Source of the DNA: Priapulus caudatus | Taxonomy: Eukaryota; Priapulida; Priapulimorpha; Priapulimorphida; Priapulidae | Direction of reading: 5' to 3' | DNA length: 30,887 nucleotides | Assembly (NCBI RefSeq): GCF_000485595.1 | Contig: NW_014577798.1 | Location: forward strand, 1-30,887 | Made by a program: the position numbers and the translations under genes | The notes under the pieces: model-generated | Databases searched by the model: none | The model's input: only the letters and a program-made list of their open reading frames with translations | What the model was told of the DNA's origin: nothing | Shown here: positions 18,164 through 29,429 of the stretch, in pieces | How the letters are laid out: each line of letters opens with the position of its first letter | Numbering within the stretch: the first letter of the stretch is position 1

Positions 18164-18467
18164 TTATTGAGTTGTAGGTAATAAATCATAGCCATAGGTA
18201 AACTATGATGTATTAACTCGATCGCTTAGATTTATTTTATTGAGTTGGACGTAATATTAATAAATCATAGCCATGGCATAGGTAAACTAAGGCAATCAGT
18301 GTATGATTGTATTAACTCGCTCGCTTAAATTTATTTTATTGAGTTGCAGGTAATATTATTATTAACAAATCATAGCCATGGCATAGGTAAACTAAGGCAA
18401 GCAAATGTTTAATTTCGTGTTTTGAGCGTGTCTAACTCCTGTACGTATTAACTCGCTTAGATGGGAC
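18164..18467 (+). repeat. Tandem repeat array abutting the BEL insertion
   Basis: Three units start ttattgagttg at 18164, 18237 and 18336. They share 'aaatcatagccat(ggcat)aggtaaact' and 'gtattaactcg.tcgctta'. A last partial unit (gtattaactcgcttagatgg) runs into the LTR target duplication. Confidence 0.85.
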
Positions 18468-18882
18468 TGTTATCACCAGCGATAAATATTTGCGTTGGTT
18501 GCGATGTTTACACTAGGTGCTCCGCATTTTGCGCGATTCGCATTTTCTGGTAGCTCCGACTACCGGACGTCCTGCTTATTTAGGTCAACTGATTTCGCGT
18601 ACTTCTCGTGGCGGTGTCTATGCTGTGAGGGTGCCTTTTCAGGTGCTCCCGGTTAATCCAGTCCAACCGCTCAGAACCCCTGGAAATGGGTACCCGTATC
18701 TGTTGATGTAATTTGATGTGAGGTCCGTGACGTATCCGAGGAAAGGCTTCAGCGTTTTTCTACCATACGCTACCATGTCTACGTGAGTAGAGCATGGCTA
18801 CATGCGTAGCGAATAAAATGGCTGGTATGAACTGCAGCCTGAGTCTTCTTATTTTTCCTCGTCTCTGCGGGCGCACATCACA
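18468..18882 (+). repeat. 5' LTR of the BEL/Pao element
   Basis: 415 bp, TG...CA. Contains AATAAA at 18812-18817 near its 3' part, expected at the end of R. About 12 bp (gaactgcagcct region, near 18828) are absent from the 3' LTR. Confidence 0.95.
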
Positions 18883-18959
18883 GTAGAAAAATGCTGCCAT
18901 GAAATCTACCTATCCTTTCATCCTAATCAACCGGACGTAGGCATGTTCAACACTTCAAG

Positions 18960-19600
18960 ATGGCTGAAGCAAGATCAGAACGGACAAAGGCGAAACGTGC
19001 CCTGACAAAAGAAGTCAATTACACGCGCCAGTGTTTAGCGGAAGACATGTTAGATTGCCTAGACAAACAGTGTCTGGCGTTAAATACTCAATTTCAGAAG
19101 TTTACCGATATACATAATGTTTTTCATGATGCTCTTGTCCGCGATGCCGATATTGATGATAGCGAAGATTACTATTATAAGGAACATGATAATTATATTA
19201 AGGTTTTGGAACAGGTAAAATCCACCTCAGGAAATGTAAGTGGCCCAGTGAAGGCAGAATTAGAGCAGGGATCTGCGACCGGTGGTCCCCAAACAAAGTT
19301 CAGCAATTGGCAGATGATTTAAGAAACGCAGAGTTGATTTTGAATCAGTTGAACATGCTTGCTGAACTCAGCTCACAGTCCACAATCCTTGATGTTGCCT
19401 ATCGCTTACAGCCATATGTCCAGATAATGTGGAAGAATCGTGCACTGGAAATTAAGAGAGCAAAAAGGTATTATCCTGCTTTCGCAGATTTGGTAAAGTG
19501 TGTTGCAGAACGGGCTCTAGAGAGTAATGATCCGGTATATGGGGTTTTATCATTGAAAAGGGAAACCGCAGGTAAATCCAGAATCCAATTTTTACGTCTC
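18960..19600 (+). pseudogene. gag: BEL gag, N-terminal and capsid part
   Basis: The ATG at 18960 opens a protein with 'RTKAKRALTKEVNYTRQCLA', a helical, charged BEL-type start, and ends at TAA 19320-19322. The family-like continuation (ADDLRNAELILNQLN, then 'ALEIKRAKRYYPAFADLVK' and 'AERALESNDPVYG') lies one frame over from about 19300. A second frame change at about 19580 leads into the zinc-knuckle part. The product would be the structural capsid precursor; it cannot be made in one piece. Confidence 0.82.
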
Positions 19601-20427
19601 ATGCAATGTATGCCAATGCAGGTGGTAATGGTAATTCAGCTAGTGCCCCAGCTATGCGCTATAATGCAAATTATGCTAGGCCACAGCCAGCTTGTGTTCT
19701 GTGTAGTGAATATCACAGGTTGTGGAATTGCGAGTTGTTTATACGTATGTCACTTAGGCAGCAGATAGATCTGGTTAAGAAGTATAGATTGTGTGAAAAC
19801 TGTCTTCTACCTTGGCATAGCGCACAATATTGTAGGAAAAGATCAGTGTGTTCTGTCTCAGGTTGTGGAAAGAAACATACGAAGTATATTTATAATGATG
19901 ATGATCAGGCAGTATCTGTAAACCAAAGCAGAAGTGTGTCAAATGCAAGTATGTCTTCGGATAGAGAAACATATATGCCCATTGTACAGGTATTGGTTAA
20001 CAATGAAGTCCTAGTCAATGCTCTACTAGATACAGGTTCTAGCAACTCCTCCTGTTCGAGTAGTTTGGCTAATCAGTTGAACTTGACATGTCGGACAGTG
20101 TCATATCATTTAAGTACTTTGCGTAAGTCTGCTCCAACGAAGTATCAGATGGTGAATTTATCACTGTCATCCGATAATGGTGAAAGTATAGACATGTCTG
20201 GTGTATATGTGATTGAGAGAATACCTGTGAAATCTGCCCACTTAGATGTTAAAGCATATAAGCATTTGGTTGACATTGATATGGCATCTTGTGAAGATGT
20301 ATATGGGGTTGACATGTTGATAGGGCAAGATCATACTGAGGCCCTTATTCCACTTGAGGTACGTAAAGGTGGCCGAGGTGAGCCCTTCGCTGTTAGAATG
20401 CTTTTTGGTTGGTGTATCAACGGTTAA
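19601..20427 (+). pseudogene. pol: BEL gag zinc knuckles plus aspartic protease
   Basis: Two knuckle-like groups stand at the front: CVLCSEYHRLWNC and CENCLLPWHSAQYC. The protease follows, with its catalytic 'LLDTGSSNS' at about 20025 and a DMLIGQD segment about 95 residues later, as in the DUF1758-type proteases of BEL elements. The frame ends GWCING then TAA at 20425-20427, where BEL polyproteins continue. This is a nonsense mutation, because homology goes on in the same frame to 20700. Confidence 0.85.
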
Positions 20428-22220
20428 TCTCCAGTTGGTAAGATCGGTCGCACAGTTGTATCACATTTTGTAAGTGCTTTGTCTGCTCCAATTGTTGATG
20501 ACATACATGCACTGTGGAAGATCGAGAATGAGGGTATGAATGAGATCGGTTGGTCACGTGAGGATAAATCGGTTATCGATCTTTGGGATAGAGAATGTGT
20601 CATGAAAGATAGACATTTTGAACGTCCCATCCCTTGGAAAGATAGAGAGGAGCCATTACCCAATAACTATGCTTTAGCAAAGTTTGCAGTCTACGGTTAA
20701 GAAAGGTATGATGCCGAAATCAGTAAGTTAGTTTCTGAGGATTATGCAGAGGTTATTCCGCAAGATCAAATACATACAGCTGATCGAGTTTGGTATCTGC
20801 CACATCATTCAGTCGTCACTGAGAAGAAACCTGACAAAATGAAAGTGGTGTTTGATTGTGCGGCCAAGTTTAAGGGTAGATCACTCAACGAGAGGTGTAA
20901 ACAGGAACCTGATCTAGTAAACAAGTTGTTGCATATTTTGTTACGTTTCAGACAGCATAGATATGCAATCCAGGCAGACATTGAAGCGATGTATCATCAA
21001 GTAAAAATTCCATCCAAGGACAAGGATGCGCTCCGGTTTTTGTGGTATTGTAATGGGCAAAAGAACGTAGTCAGCTATCGAATGATGTCACATTTATTTG
21101 GTGGTGTCTGGTGTGCCAGTTGCTCGGCTTATGCTTTGATACGCACTATAACAGAAAACAGGGGCCGTTTTGCAGATACGTTAGACTCTGTTGAAAAGTC
21201 ATTTTACGTGGATGATTTCTTGATGTCGCTCAGTTCTCGGCATGACGTCATGGTTGTATTAGAACAGGCGCCATTATTACTGCGTGAAGGGGGTTTCAAT
21301 CTGACAAAATTTTTGTAAATGACAGTCAGTTGCTAGTAACAGTACCAGAGTGTCACAGAGCCAAAGAGGTAAAGCATATTTCTCTAGAAGCTTCTGGAAA
21401 AGCACTCGGTGTCAAATGGATTTTCATGGTTGACGTATTTGCTTTTGAGGTCAATGTCAAGGTCGAACAGCAGGTTACTCGCAGGAAAATGCTGAGCATG
21501 ATAGCCTCTACGTACGATCTGTTGGGGTTAGTTGGTCCGCATGTCCTTTTGGGGAAGTTTATATTTCAGGATGCAACTCGCCTCAGATATGATTGGGATC
21601 AAGACGTTTCTTCTCAGATTTCTGGACAGTGGCACAAATGGATAGTGTCGTTAGATCTCTTGAATCATGTCCAGGTTCCTCGGTGTGTAAAACCGCCAAA
21701 TTTTGAATACACAGTCGTTGAACTGCATCATTTTTCAGACGCCAGTCAACCTGCTTACGGGTCGTGCACTTACCTCAGGTGCGTGAACAAGGTTGGATGT
21801 GTTCATACACAGTTGATAATGAGCAAGAATAAAGTGTCACCCATTAACCAGTGTAGCATTCCACGTCCTGAGTTGTAGGCTGCAGTATTATCAGCTAAAG
21901 TAGATGTACTTCTTAGAAATGAGTTCGAGTTTCCGGTGGATCAATCTTATTTCTGGGTAGATTCAGAGATGGTCCTGGCATACATTACTAGTTACACGAG
22001 ACGTTGCCAGGTGTTCGTGAAGAACAGAGTTGGCATCATCCGACAATTGACAGATCCCAAGCAGTGGTTTCATATTGCCGGTCGGAATAATCCTGCTGAC
22101 ATTATCAGTAGAGGTCATATACTTGATCAAGATACGTGTAAGTTGTGGTTCCAGGGGCCCCGTTTCTTGAGGCAATACAAAAGTGAGCGGGATCTGGGTA
22201 ATAGCCCTTGTGCAGGATAG
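20428..22220 (+). pseudogene. pol: BEL reverse transcriptase and RNase H
   Basis: Pre-RT sequence runs to a TAA at 20698-20700, then the polymerase continues in the same frame: 'VVFDCAAKFKGRSLN', 'ADIEAMYHQV' (motif A aspartate) and the catalytic YVDD at 21205-21216. A one-base gain in the T-run at about 21308 shifts the frame. RNase H follows with 'HHFSDASQPAYGS' (about 21725), a TAG at 21876-21878, then 'FWVDSEMVLAYI' and 'AGRNNPADIISRG'. These make cDNA and remove template RNA in BEL elements. Catalytic residues survive, but the frame does not. Confidence 0.88.
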
Positions 22221-23330
22221 ACAAAAGTTCTGGATAGTGCGAGCTCGACCATTGATTAAAAGGGTTATTCGGTCCTGTATTACCTGCAGGAAGTTATTTG
22301 CTAAACCCAGATGCCAGATCATGGCCGGTCTTCCACTGGATAGAGTAGATAGTGATAAGCCTCCATTTAGCTATGTAGGGATCGATGTATTCGGGCCTTT
22401 TCTGGTCAAAGTCAATCGGTCAGAAGTGAAACGTTACGGGTGCATGTTCACGTGTCTCGTGTCCCGAGCAGTTCACATTGAGATGTTATATAGTTTGGAG
22501 ACAGAGTCGTTCATGAATGGTTTTCGTAGATTTATTTTCAGGAGAGGTCACCCAGACAAAGTATATTTTGATAATGGAAAAATTTTTGTAGGAGCCAATG
22601 CCGAGCTCAAGAGGGCTCTTAATGAGCTTTCTCGCAGTGAAATCGAGGCGTACGCTTTACGAAAAAACATAGACTGGCATTTCAATCCTCCCTCAGCTTC
22701 TCATATGGGTGGTGCATGGGAACGCATGATTGGTTGTGCCAGAAGAGTCATGGAAGGGTTTTTGGTTGGTTCCGTAAAATTAACTGATGATATCCTTGAA
22801 ACGTTGTTTGCAGAAGTTGAATCAATCATAAATGGAAGACCACTTACAAAATTAAGCGATGATCCCAGGAACCCCACCCCTCTCACACCCAACCGCTTGA
22901 TACTTCTACGTGCCGGGTCAACGATCCCCCAGGTAAATTTGATAAGTCAGACGTTTTCCGCCGTCGTTGGCGGCATGTTCAGCACTTAGCTGACCAATTT
23001 TGGATAAAGTGGGTCAGGATGTACCTTCCCGAACTGCAGAAACGCATAAAATGGACTGAAAGGAAAATAAATATCACACTGGGTGATCTCGTCCTTCTCT
23101 TAGAAGAACACACGCCAAGAAATCTCTGGCCTTTGGGCATTGTCGTGGAAGCATTCGAAGGTAGATGGGAATGTCAGGTCTGTTCGCGTGAGAACGAGAT
23201 CTACGGAACTGGTGAGGCCAATCACAAAGATTGTCCTGTTGGAATCTGCATGCTGAATTGGACACCTATTTGTCGGGGTTCGGTCTTCGGTAATTTCGAG
23301 CACATTATTTGTGAGCAAAATAATGGATAG
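22183..23330 (+). pseudogene. pol: BEL integrase with missing zinc-binding region
   Basis: The RNase H end (to 22220) and the integrase (from about 22200) lie in different frames almost without a gap. The linker and the His-His part of the HHCC zinc domain are gone; only 'RQKFWIVRA' and the CITC pair remain. The catalytic triad is visible: Asp in GIDVFGPF, Asp in YFDNGK, Glu in SHMGGAWERMIG. A frame change in the C5 run at about 22931 separates the core from a DUF5641-like tail ('ADQFWIKWVRMYLPELQKR', 'GDLVLLLEEHTPRNLWPLG'). It would have inserted cDNA into chromosomes; deletion and frame breaks disable it. Confidence 0.87.
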
Positions 23331-23410
23331 GGAAAACATGTATTATTACGTTTTTTTTGTGTTTGTTTTTTGTTTTTTGTTTGTTGTTGACGTAGTTATG
23401 CCATTCTGTT

Positions 23411-23417
23411 GGGGGAG
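23411..23417 (+). promoter_or_regulatory. Polypurine tract before the 3' LTR
   Basis: gggggag lies directly before the TG of the 3' LTR, the position of the plus-strand primer. Confidence 0.75.
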
Positions 23418-23820
23418 TGTTATCTCCAGCGATAAATATTTGCGTTGGTTGCGATGTTTACACTAGGTGCTCCGCATTTTGCGCGATCTGCATTTTCTGG
23501 TAGCTCCGACTACCGGACGTCCTGCTTATTTAATTCAACTGATTTCGCATACTTCTCATGGCGGTGTATATGCTGTGAGGGTGCCTTTTCAGGTGCTCCC
23601 AGTTAATCCAGTCCAACCGCTCAGAACCCCGGGAAATGGGTACCCGTATCTGTTGATCTGTAATTTGATGTGAGGTCCGTGACGTATCTGAGGAAAGGCT
23701 TCAGCGTTTTTCTACCATACGTTACCATGTCTACGTGAGTAGGGCATGACTACATGCGTAGCGAATAAAATGGCTGGTATGAGTCTTCTTCTTCTTCCTC
23801 GTCTGCGGGCGCACATCACA
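23418..23820 (+). repeat. 3' LTR of the BEL/Pao element
   Basis: 403 bp, same ends as the 5' LTR; AATAAA at 23764-23769. Followed at once by the second gggac. Confidence 0.95.
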
Positions 23821-24022
23821 GGGACTAAGTCTAAGACTAAGACTAAACTCAATGACAGACCATGATCATGATGACCCAACAGTTCCGTCCCACTTTTAGT
23901 CATTTCGAACCATTTTCGTAATTTCGACTCACCACATTTTCAACCCAATTTTTAACAGATATATTTCCAATATTCATTATAACAGTATAATAATAGATAT
24001 TTAGATACTTCCGTATAGCCTA

Positions 24023-24026
<4 letters not shown>

Positions 24027-24091
<65 letters not shown>
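24027..24091. repeat. (TC)n followed by (TA)n microsatellite
   Basis: Pure CT dinucleotides to about 24069, then TA dinucleotides to 24091. Confidence 0.95.
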
Positions 24092-24650
24092 CTAGTCAGT
24101 GGTCAAGTGTCAGGCATCACCGGTCAAGAAACAGCTTGCCACGCTCTAAAGCCAGCTTCATGAGCATCGCCAAGAGTGAGAGCTCATTAAAGCGGCCAAC
24201 ACCGGCTGCTTGGGACTAATGTGTCCCCCCGTTCAACGGCAAAGCCGCCCATGCTGCGTTCCTGTAGGTGATTCGTACCTGTTTCCCTGCTATCTGCTGT
24301 TGCCAAACGAAAACCCAAAGGTCTGACATTCCTCCACAGAACTTGCCTCGCAATGGAAACAACAGTCCCCATCAACCTTGACCGGCGTCAGTTGAACCTC
24401 TAGCTGATATATCTGCTAACAAACCTTAGCAGTAAGCACACACATCCCCATCGCTCTCTCCTATGGCACCTACCCTACTATATCTCCACACATCATCAGC
24501 TCCCACCCCTCCCACACATACAACCACTCCCTATGTTTTTTAAGCATCCGCCCGCTTTGACATCGTCAAGATGAGCTAATTGCCGATGGCGTGTTGTCCG
24601 TCGTACGTCCCGTTCCGTATCCCGTCCGTCCGTCTGCAAACATTTGGTCA
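24092..24650. other. No gene recognised
   Basis: Mixed-composition DNA. A 62-codon minus-strand frame at 24187-24375 and a 110-codon minus-strand frame at 24496-24828 are not recognisable. Confidence 0.5.
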
Positions 24651-25330
24651 CGGTCAACAGATAACTCAAGAGCCGATTTTGACCGCACCGATGTTTCAAC
24701 AATTGCATATAGGTGTTATTCCTATGGGCAGAGGTTTGAAGCGTCCGGCCTAATTTTGGAGCAACGACGCCAGTCGAGCCTAGCCTTCGAGCCAGCTCCA
24801 CTTTTTGCCTCAAATGGAAATGGCCCATAAGTCCAGTTCAGGTCAATAGCGATTTGCTTCTTTTCTGGTATATAGTGAATGAGGACTGCCCCAAAATCAT
24901 ATCACACATGGTTTGGATTTTTGTCGTAACGATATGGCAAATTAGTAGATTTTGGCAAAATTCAACACTGTGCATTCAGTGTCTGCGCCATACGGTCAAC
25001 CGATAACTCCAGGAACCGTTTTGACTCACACATGTTTCAAATATACTGCACATTGTTACTCACTGCCTATGGGAACGATATTAAGCTTCTATCTTTGTAG
25101 GCACACACCAGTCGAGCCTACTATCGAGCCACGCCCCAGTTATGTTTGGCAAAAATGAAAATGGTCGCATCTAATTCAATCGAATTTGTTTAAATTTGGT
25201 ATGTGGAATGTGTAAGGCTAGGGCTCCCCAAAAAGTTGTGACATCCTATGGAAGAAATGACAACGTCCTATATTACGTTCACTTTGCTAACTGGTCCAAC
25301 AACTCTTACACCCAATCATCACCTAATATT
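24651..25330 (+). repeat. Diverged tandem pair, period about 342 bp
   Basis: The segment cggtcaac.gataactc at 24651 recurs at 24993. Shared landmarks follow in the same order: 'ccg.tttgac', 'atgtttcaa', 'cctatggg', 'ccagtcgagcct', 'tcgagcca' and 'aatggaaatgg/aatgaaaatgg'. The units are too diverged to be a young satellite. Confidence 0.75.
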
Positions 25331-25614
25331 CATAGCGTGTAATATTGTGTTTTACATTTCTTACCGTTACAGTAAATAATGACTGGGATATTGTACTTGT
25401 TTTGATTTGTCCGCATAATTCATGAATACCAAAAGGCGATGCATTTACGTGCGTAGGCACCATCTCTCGTCAAGATTTCAGACTCAGATCTGAAACATCT
25501 TATTTTCGGCATGCAAAAAACTTTATGCAATATATTATTGTCAAAGAGATATAATTGAGACTACTGCTATAGGTAATGCGAGTTCTCCATACTATACTAG
25601 CTCTTGCTATTAGC
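25331..25614. other. No gene recognised
   Basis: Ordinary AT-leaning sequence leading to the AT-only block. Confidence 0.5.
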
Positions 25615-27377
25615 TGATAATATTATAAATTATAAATTATTAAATATAAATAAAGAATTAAAAAATTAAATAATATTAAAAAAATAAAAAAAAATAATTA
25701 AAATAGAAAAATGAAAATTAATAATAAAAAAATAAATATGATTTGAATATATAATAGTAAAATGATAAATAAAATATTAAATTAAATTTAATAATAGTAA
25801 ATAAAATAAATAATATTATATTATATAAGATAATCTAATTATTATTAAAGACGTAATTATAATAATAATTAATTAAAAACATGAATTAAGATAAATATAT
25901 AAATAATAATCTAATTAAAGAATTAATATCATGAAATTGATTAATTAAAAAATTAAAAATATATAATATTATTAATTGATAAATTAAAAAATGGTTATTT
26001 ATAAAATTAATTTGATATAAATAAATAAAATAATATAATTGAAATGTTATATTTTATAATAAAAAGAATTAATTAAATAATAGTATTAAATATAAGTTAA
26101 CAGTATAAGAATAAATATAAAAGTAATAAAATTAATAATAAATTCATATATATAGATAATGACTAAATAAAATAATTTTAAATTTAAATAACTAATTAAA
26201 TATATATAAAGTTAAGATTATTATAAATTAATTAATAAATACAGTTTAATAAAAATATTAAATAATAAAATAAATAAATAAATATATATAATAAAATATT
26301 ATATATGATTAAAATATACCTTAACTAAAAATTAAAAATATTTAATATAAAAAAAATTTTAGTAATAGTATTAAAATATAATTAAAAAAATAAGTATAAT
26401 AGAAATAAGAAAAAGTATAATATAAAGAATATAAATCTTAACTATAAAAAAAGTATTTTATTAAAATTAATAAAGATAATAAATTCAGAATTGATCATAA
26501 ATAGATATTAAAAAAATACTATTAATAAGTAAACAATTAATAAAATATTATAAAACATATAAATATAAATATAATAATAAATTAAAAAAATTATATATGA
26601 TAAATATCAATCATTAAATTATTAATTTAATAAGAATTTATAATTAAAAAAAAAAAAAAATATAAATGTAAATAATAAAAATTTAAAAAATTAATAATAA
26701 GAAATAATAAATAAAAAAATAAATAAATACTATTAATTAAAATTAAAAAATAATTTAAAGTTTAAAATAAATGAATTAAAATAAATTAATATAAAATATA
26801 AAAAAATAACTCAATCACTAATGAATATTAAGAAATATAAAAAATAATTAATAAAAAAATATGACTAAATTTATAATATTTTAAAATATAAATAATATAA
26901 AAATTATAAAAATAAGAAAAAAAAAAAAAACTATTATAAATTGTATAAAAATAATCAATATAAAGATTATGAAAAAAATAATAAAAATTTAAATATATTA
27001 TAATAATTTATATTAAATATATTTTATATATCATTAAGGAATATATAAAAAGAAAAAAAATAATTTAAATAGAAATTACAAAATAAATAATTAAATTATA
27101 AAAAAAAATAATATCCTAAATGAATAAAAATATAATAAATAATATAAATATAATAAAATAATAAATAATAAAAAGAAATATAAAATATATGTAATAATAT
27201 ATGCATTATGTAATATATAATATAACTTCTAATGAAGATTAGTAATTAAATTTGTAATAAAGTACATAAATAAAACATAATAAATAAATAAAAAAAAATT
27301 AATATATAAAAAAATAAAAATAAAAAAAAATAAAATAATAAAAAAATATTATAGAATAAAAATAAAAAAAGAAAATA
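25615..27377. repeat. Extreme AT-only, A-skewed low-complexity block
   Basis: About 1.76 kb made almost wholly of A and T, with A well above T on this strand, mostly aat/taa/ata mixtures with no fixed period. G is rare and C rarer. Stops occur in every frame. The right edge is sharp (aataag then ccttcccttgcg at about 27378). Confidence 0.9.
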
Positions 27378-28640
27378 AGCCTTCCCTTGCGACAAATAAG
27401 GATTAATTCCACATCCGCCCAGCAACCCAACCTACTATTTGCCCATCTAGATGAACTATAGGACCTTAAGGGTTAACTTAGTCAGGACTTTCCCAGAATA
27501 TTTATCAACCCACCCAACTAACAAAAACAATAATCACTATGTCTACCGTCGACCTGAGAAATTGCCTATACGTCACAGTAATGCTAAAACTAGTATCTCG
27601 GAATACAACCTTTAATACAGTTCACTTTTTTCCAGAGTTATCCTATATCTTTTAACAAGATAATCGGTTATTAAATCAAAGTCGCTCAAAATAAACATAA
27701 TGGTATTAAACGACAAAAGTGCAATGTAACTATCAAAACAGAAGCGATAGGGGTCTACCATCTAAGACTTTAACTGTTCTCTACAATCAATAATCCTAAG
27801 ATGCCAATTATCTTATACACAGGATGAGCAAAAACTTGGAACGTACAAAAACAAGATAACGAGTGAGTGTCCTACCGTGACTCTTGAGAAATAAGATCAA
27901 CTCAGAAAAAATTGAATAAAAAATTTCTAGCAACGAGTCTTAACCTGGACAAACAAACAGTCAAATCTGTGTGAAAATCAACATTAGAGGATCATACCAA
28001 TACTCTAATATCGCCAATCAGATCGATTATAGCAAAGTAACACTAATAGACATCAAAAATGTAATGATAGGTTTGCCATATAAAAGCTATGAGGTCAAAC
28101 TGGCAACAGACCAAAAACAACTCGTATGCAAAAAGAACACTAATCTACTTCTAAAAATTTTAAGAATGTTACAAGATTGTGATATCATATATGGACTAAT
28201 GTTCTTTTATAAAAGAACCAAAAACAGTAATCGACACAATAAAAAGAGAATCTAACGATCTTTGAAAAATAATTCACCGCGTAAAGGTGAAAATGAATCT
28301 ACAAACAAGACAATTTAACTTAATTGCAAAAAGGCAAAATATAGTCTGTAGAGAAAAATATTTTACAATAAGATAAAATCATATGCTAAGATAGAGCTGC
28401 AAAAATGTCAGTTGACGTAAAATATAGAAAAACTGTCGATTTCACCGCATCGCTTAAAAAATGTGTAAGAAAATGATCACATCCGAACATGAGTCAGCTC
28501 AGATACGAACATATTGTCTTATGCCAAACAACAGTATATAGTAAATGGACATTTGCAATAATATAAAAATATTAGAAAACGGAAGAGAAACTCTAAAAGA
28601 CAATGCAAGGCTAGGCACATATGTAATGAAATGTAGGAGA
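27378..28640. other. A-rich, G-poor segment without recognised genes
   Basis: C and G return abruptly at 27378, but A stays in excess over T up to about 28640. A 94-codon frame at 27971-28255 is lysine-, asparagine- and isoleucine-rich as its composition predicts; I do not recognise it. Confidence 0.5.
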
Positions 28641-29429
28641 TGATAAGGCTGGCCGATAGACATGATCCCTCACTCGTTCAGTGAAAAGGCAGTACGTCAC
28701 CAATGCTAGGGTGTTCTGACGCTCCATCTGTAGATAGTTCTACCAACCATACGTTGTGCTAAGCGTGTGCTCGGTTGACAACGCGGGTGCTCTCAGTTCT
28801 GGTCTTGCCTGTACGCATATTGCCAGTTTGGATAGCTCGGCACACACGCCAGTTCACACTCCTTACTGTGCTGAATGCACTGTGGTACTCCGCACCACGC
28901 CCAGGTTGCATTTGTAGTATGCCAACGGTCGCAGCCATCCACACTAAGTGCCCTCGTCCATTCTGCTCTCCATCGCAGGGTATAATTATGCATAACGCTA
29001 CCTGATATGGATATACACGATCTATATTATCGAGCCTACAAACGCCAATAGCAGATACGATATACTAAGCATGGCATGTGTAATGTGGCGAGTCTTATAT
29101 CACCATCTATGTGCGTATCACTGATAAAACAACAGCGCGGCTACCATTCTTCGCGCATCAATCATCGAATATCCGCAATGCCGGTCTCCTCAATCAAAGC
29201 GCCGCCCCGCTGGCCCGCGCACGTACAAAACGTGCACTAACCACACATCCCCGCACACAACGCTCAGTACAACATCGATCGAACATATCCTTCGCATCAT
29301 ACACATCACATTTCTGATGTAAATTGTAATTACGTAAGCGCACGCCTTCGCTGCTGTGTATATTATAATGCTGTAAGGGTCAATTATACTTTGTAGCCAT
29401 CATTCTTAGTTTGATAGTTTCAATGAGTC
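28641..29429. other. Balanced-composition DNA, no gene seen
   Basis: Open frames on both strands at 28759-29005 overlap and resemble nothing. CpG is present throughout 29110-29290. Confidence 0.5.

Larger units (their letters stand above)
18468..23820 (+). mobile_element. BEL/Pao LTR retrotransposon, structurally complete, coding-dead
   Basis: Two LTRs (18468-18882, 23418-23820) begin TGTTATC and end ATCACA. The target duplication gggac is exact (18463-18467, 23821-23825). A purine tract ggggGag precedes the 3' LTR. Inside, in BEL/Pao order, are gag with zinc knuckles, an aspartic protease, reverse transcriptase, RNase H and integrase with a C-terminal DUF5641-like part. At least five frame changes and three nonsense codons separate them. 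The integrase zinc-binding region is largely deleted. The LTRs differ by small indels, so the insertion is not recent. Confidence 0.93.

Noticed and set aside
18517-18711. 64-codon frame in the 5' LTR, repeated at 23467-23673 in the 3' LTR
   Set aside because: It lies wholly within the LTR and is repeated only because the LTR is. It resembles no protein, and BEL LTRs are not expected to code.
25615-27377. AT block as a mitochondrial insertion
   Set aside because: No mitochondrial protein, rRNA or tRNA pieces can be read in it, and stops fill every frame.
27971-28255. 94-codon frame as a gene
   Set aside because: Its residues follow the A-rich composition, there is no known motif, and neighbouring sequence gives no splice or promoter support.
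28759-29005. Overlapping frames on both strands
   Set aside because: Unfamiliar products, no splice context; likely chance.
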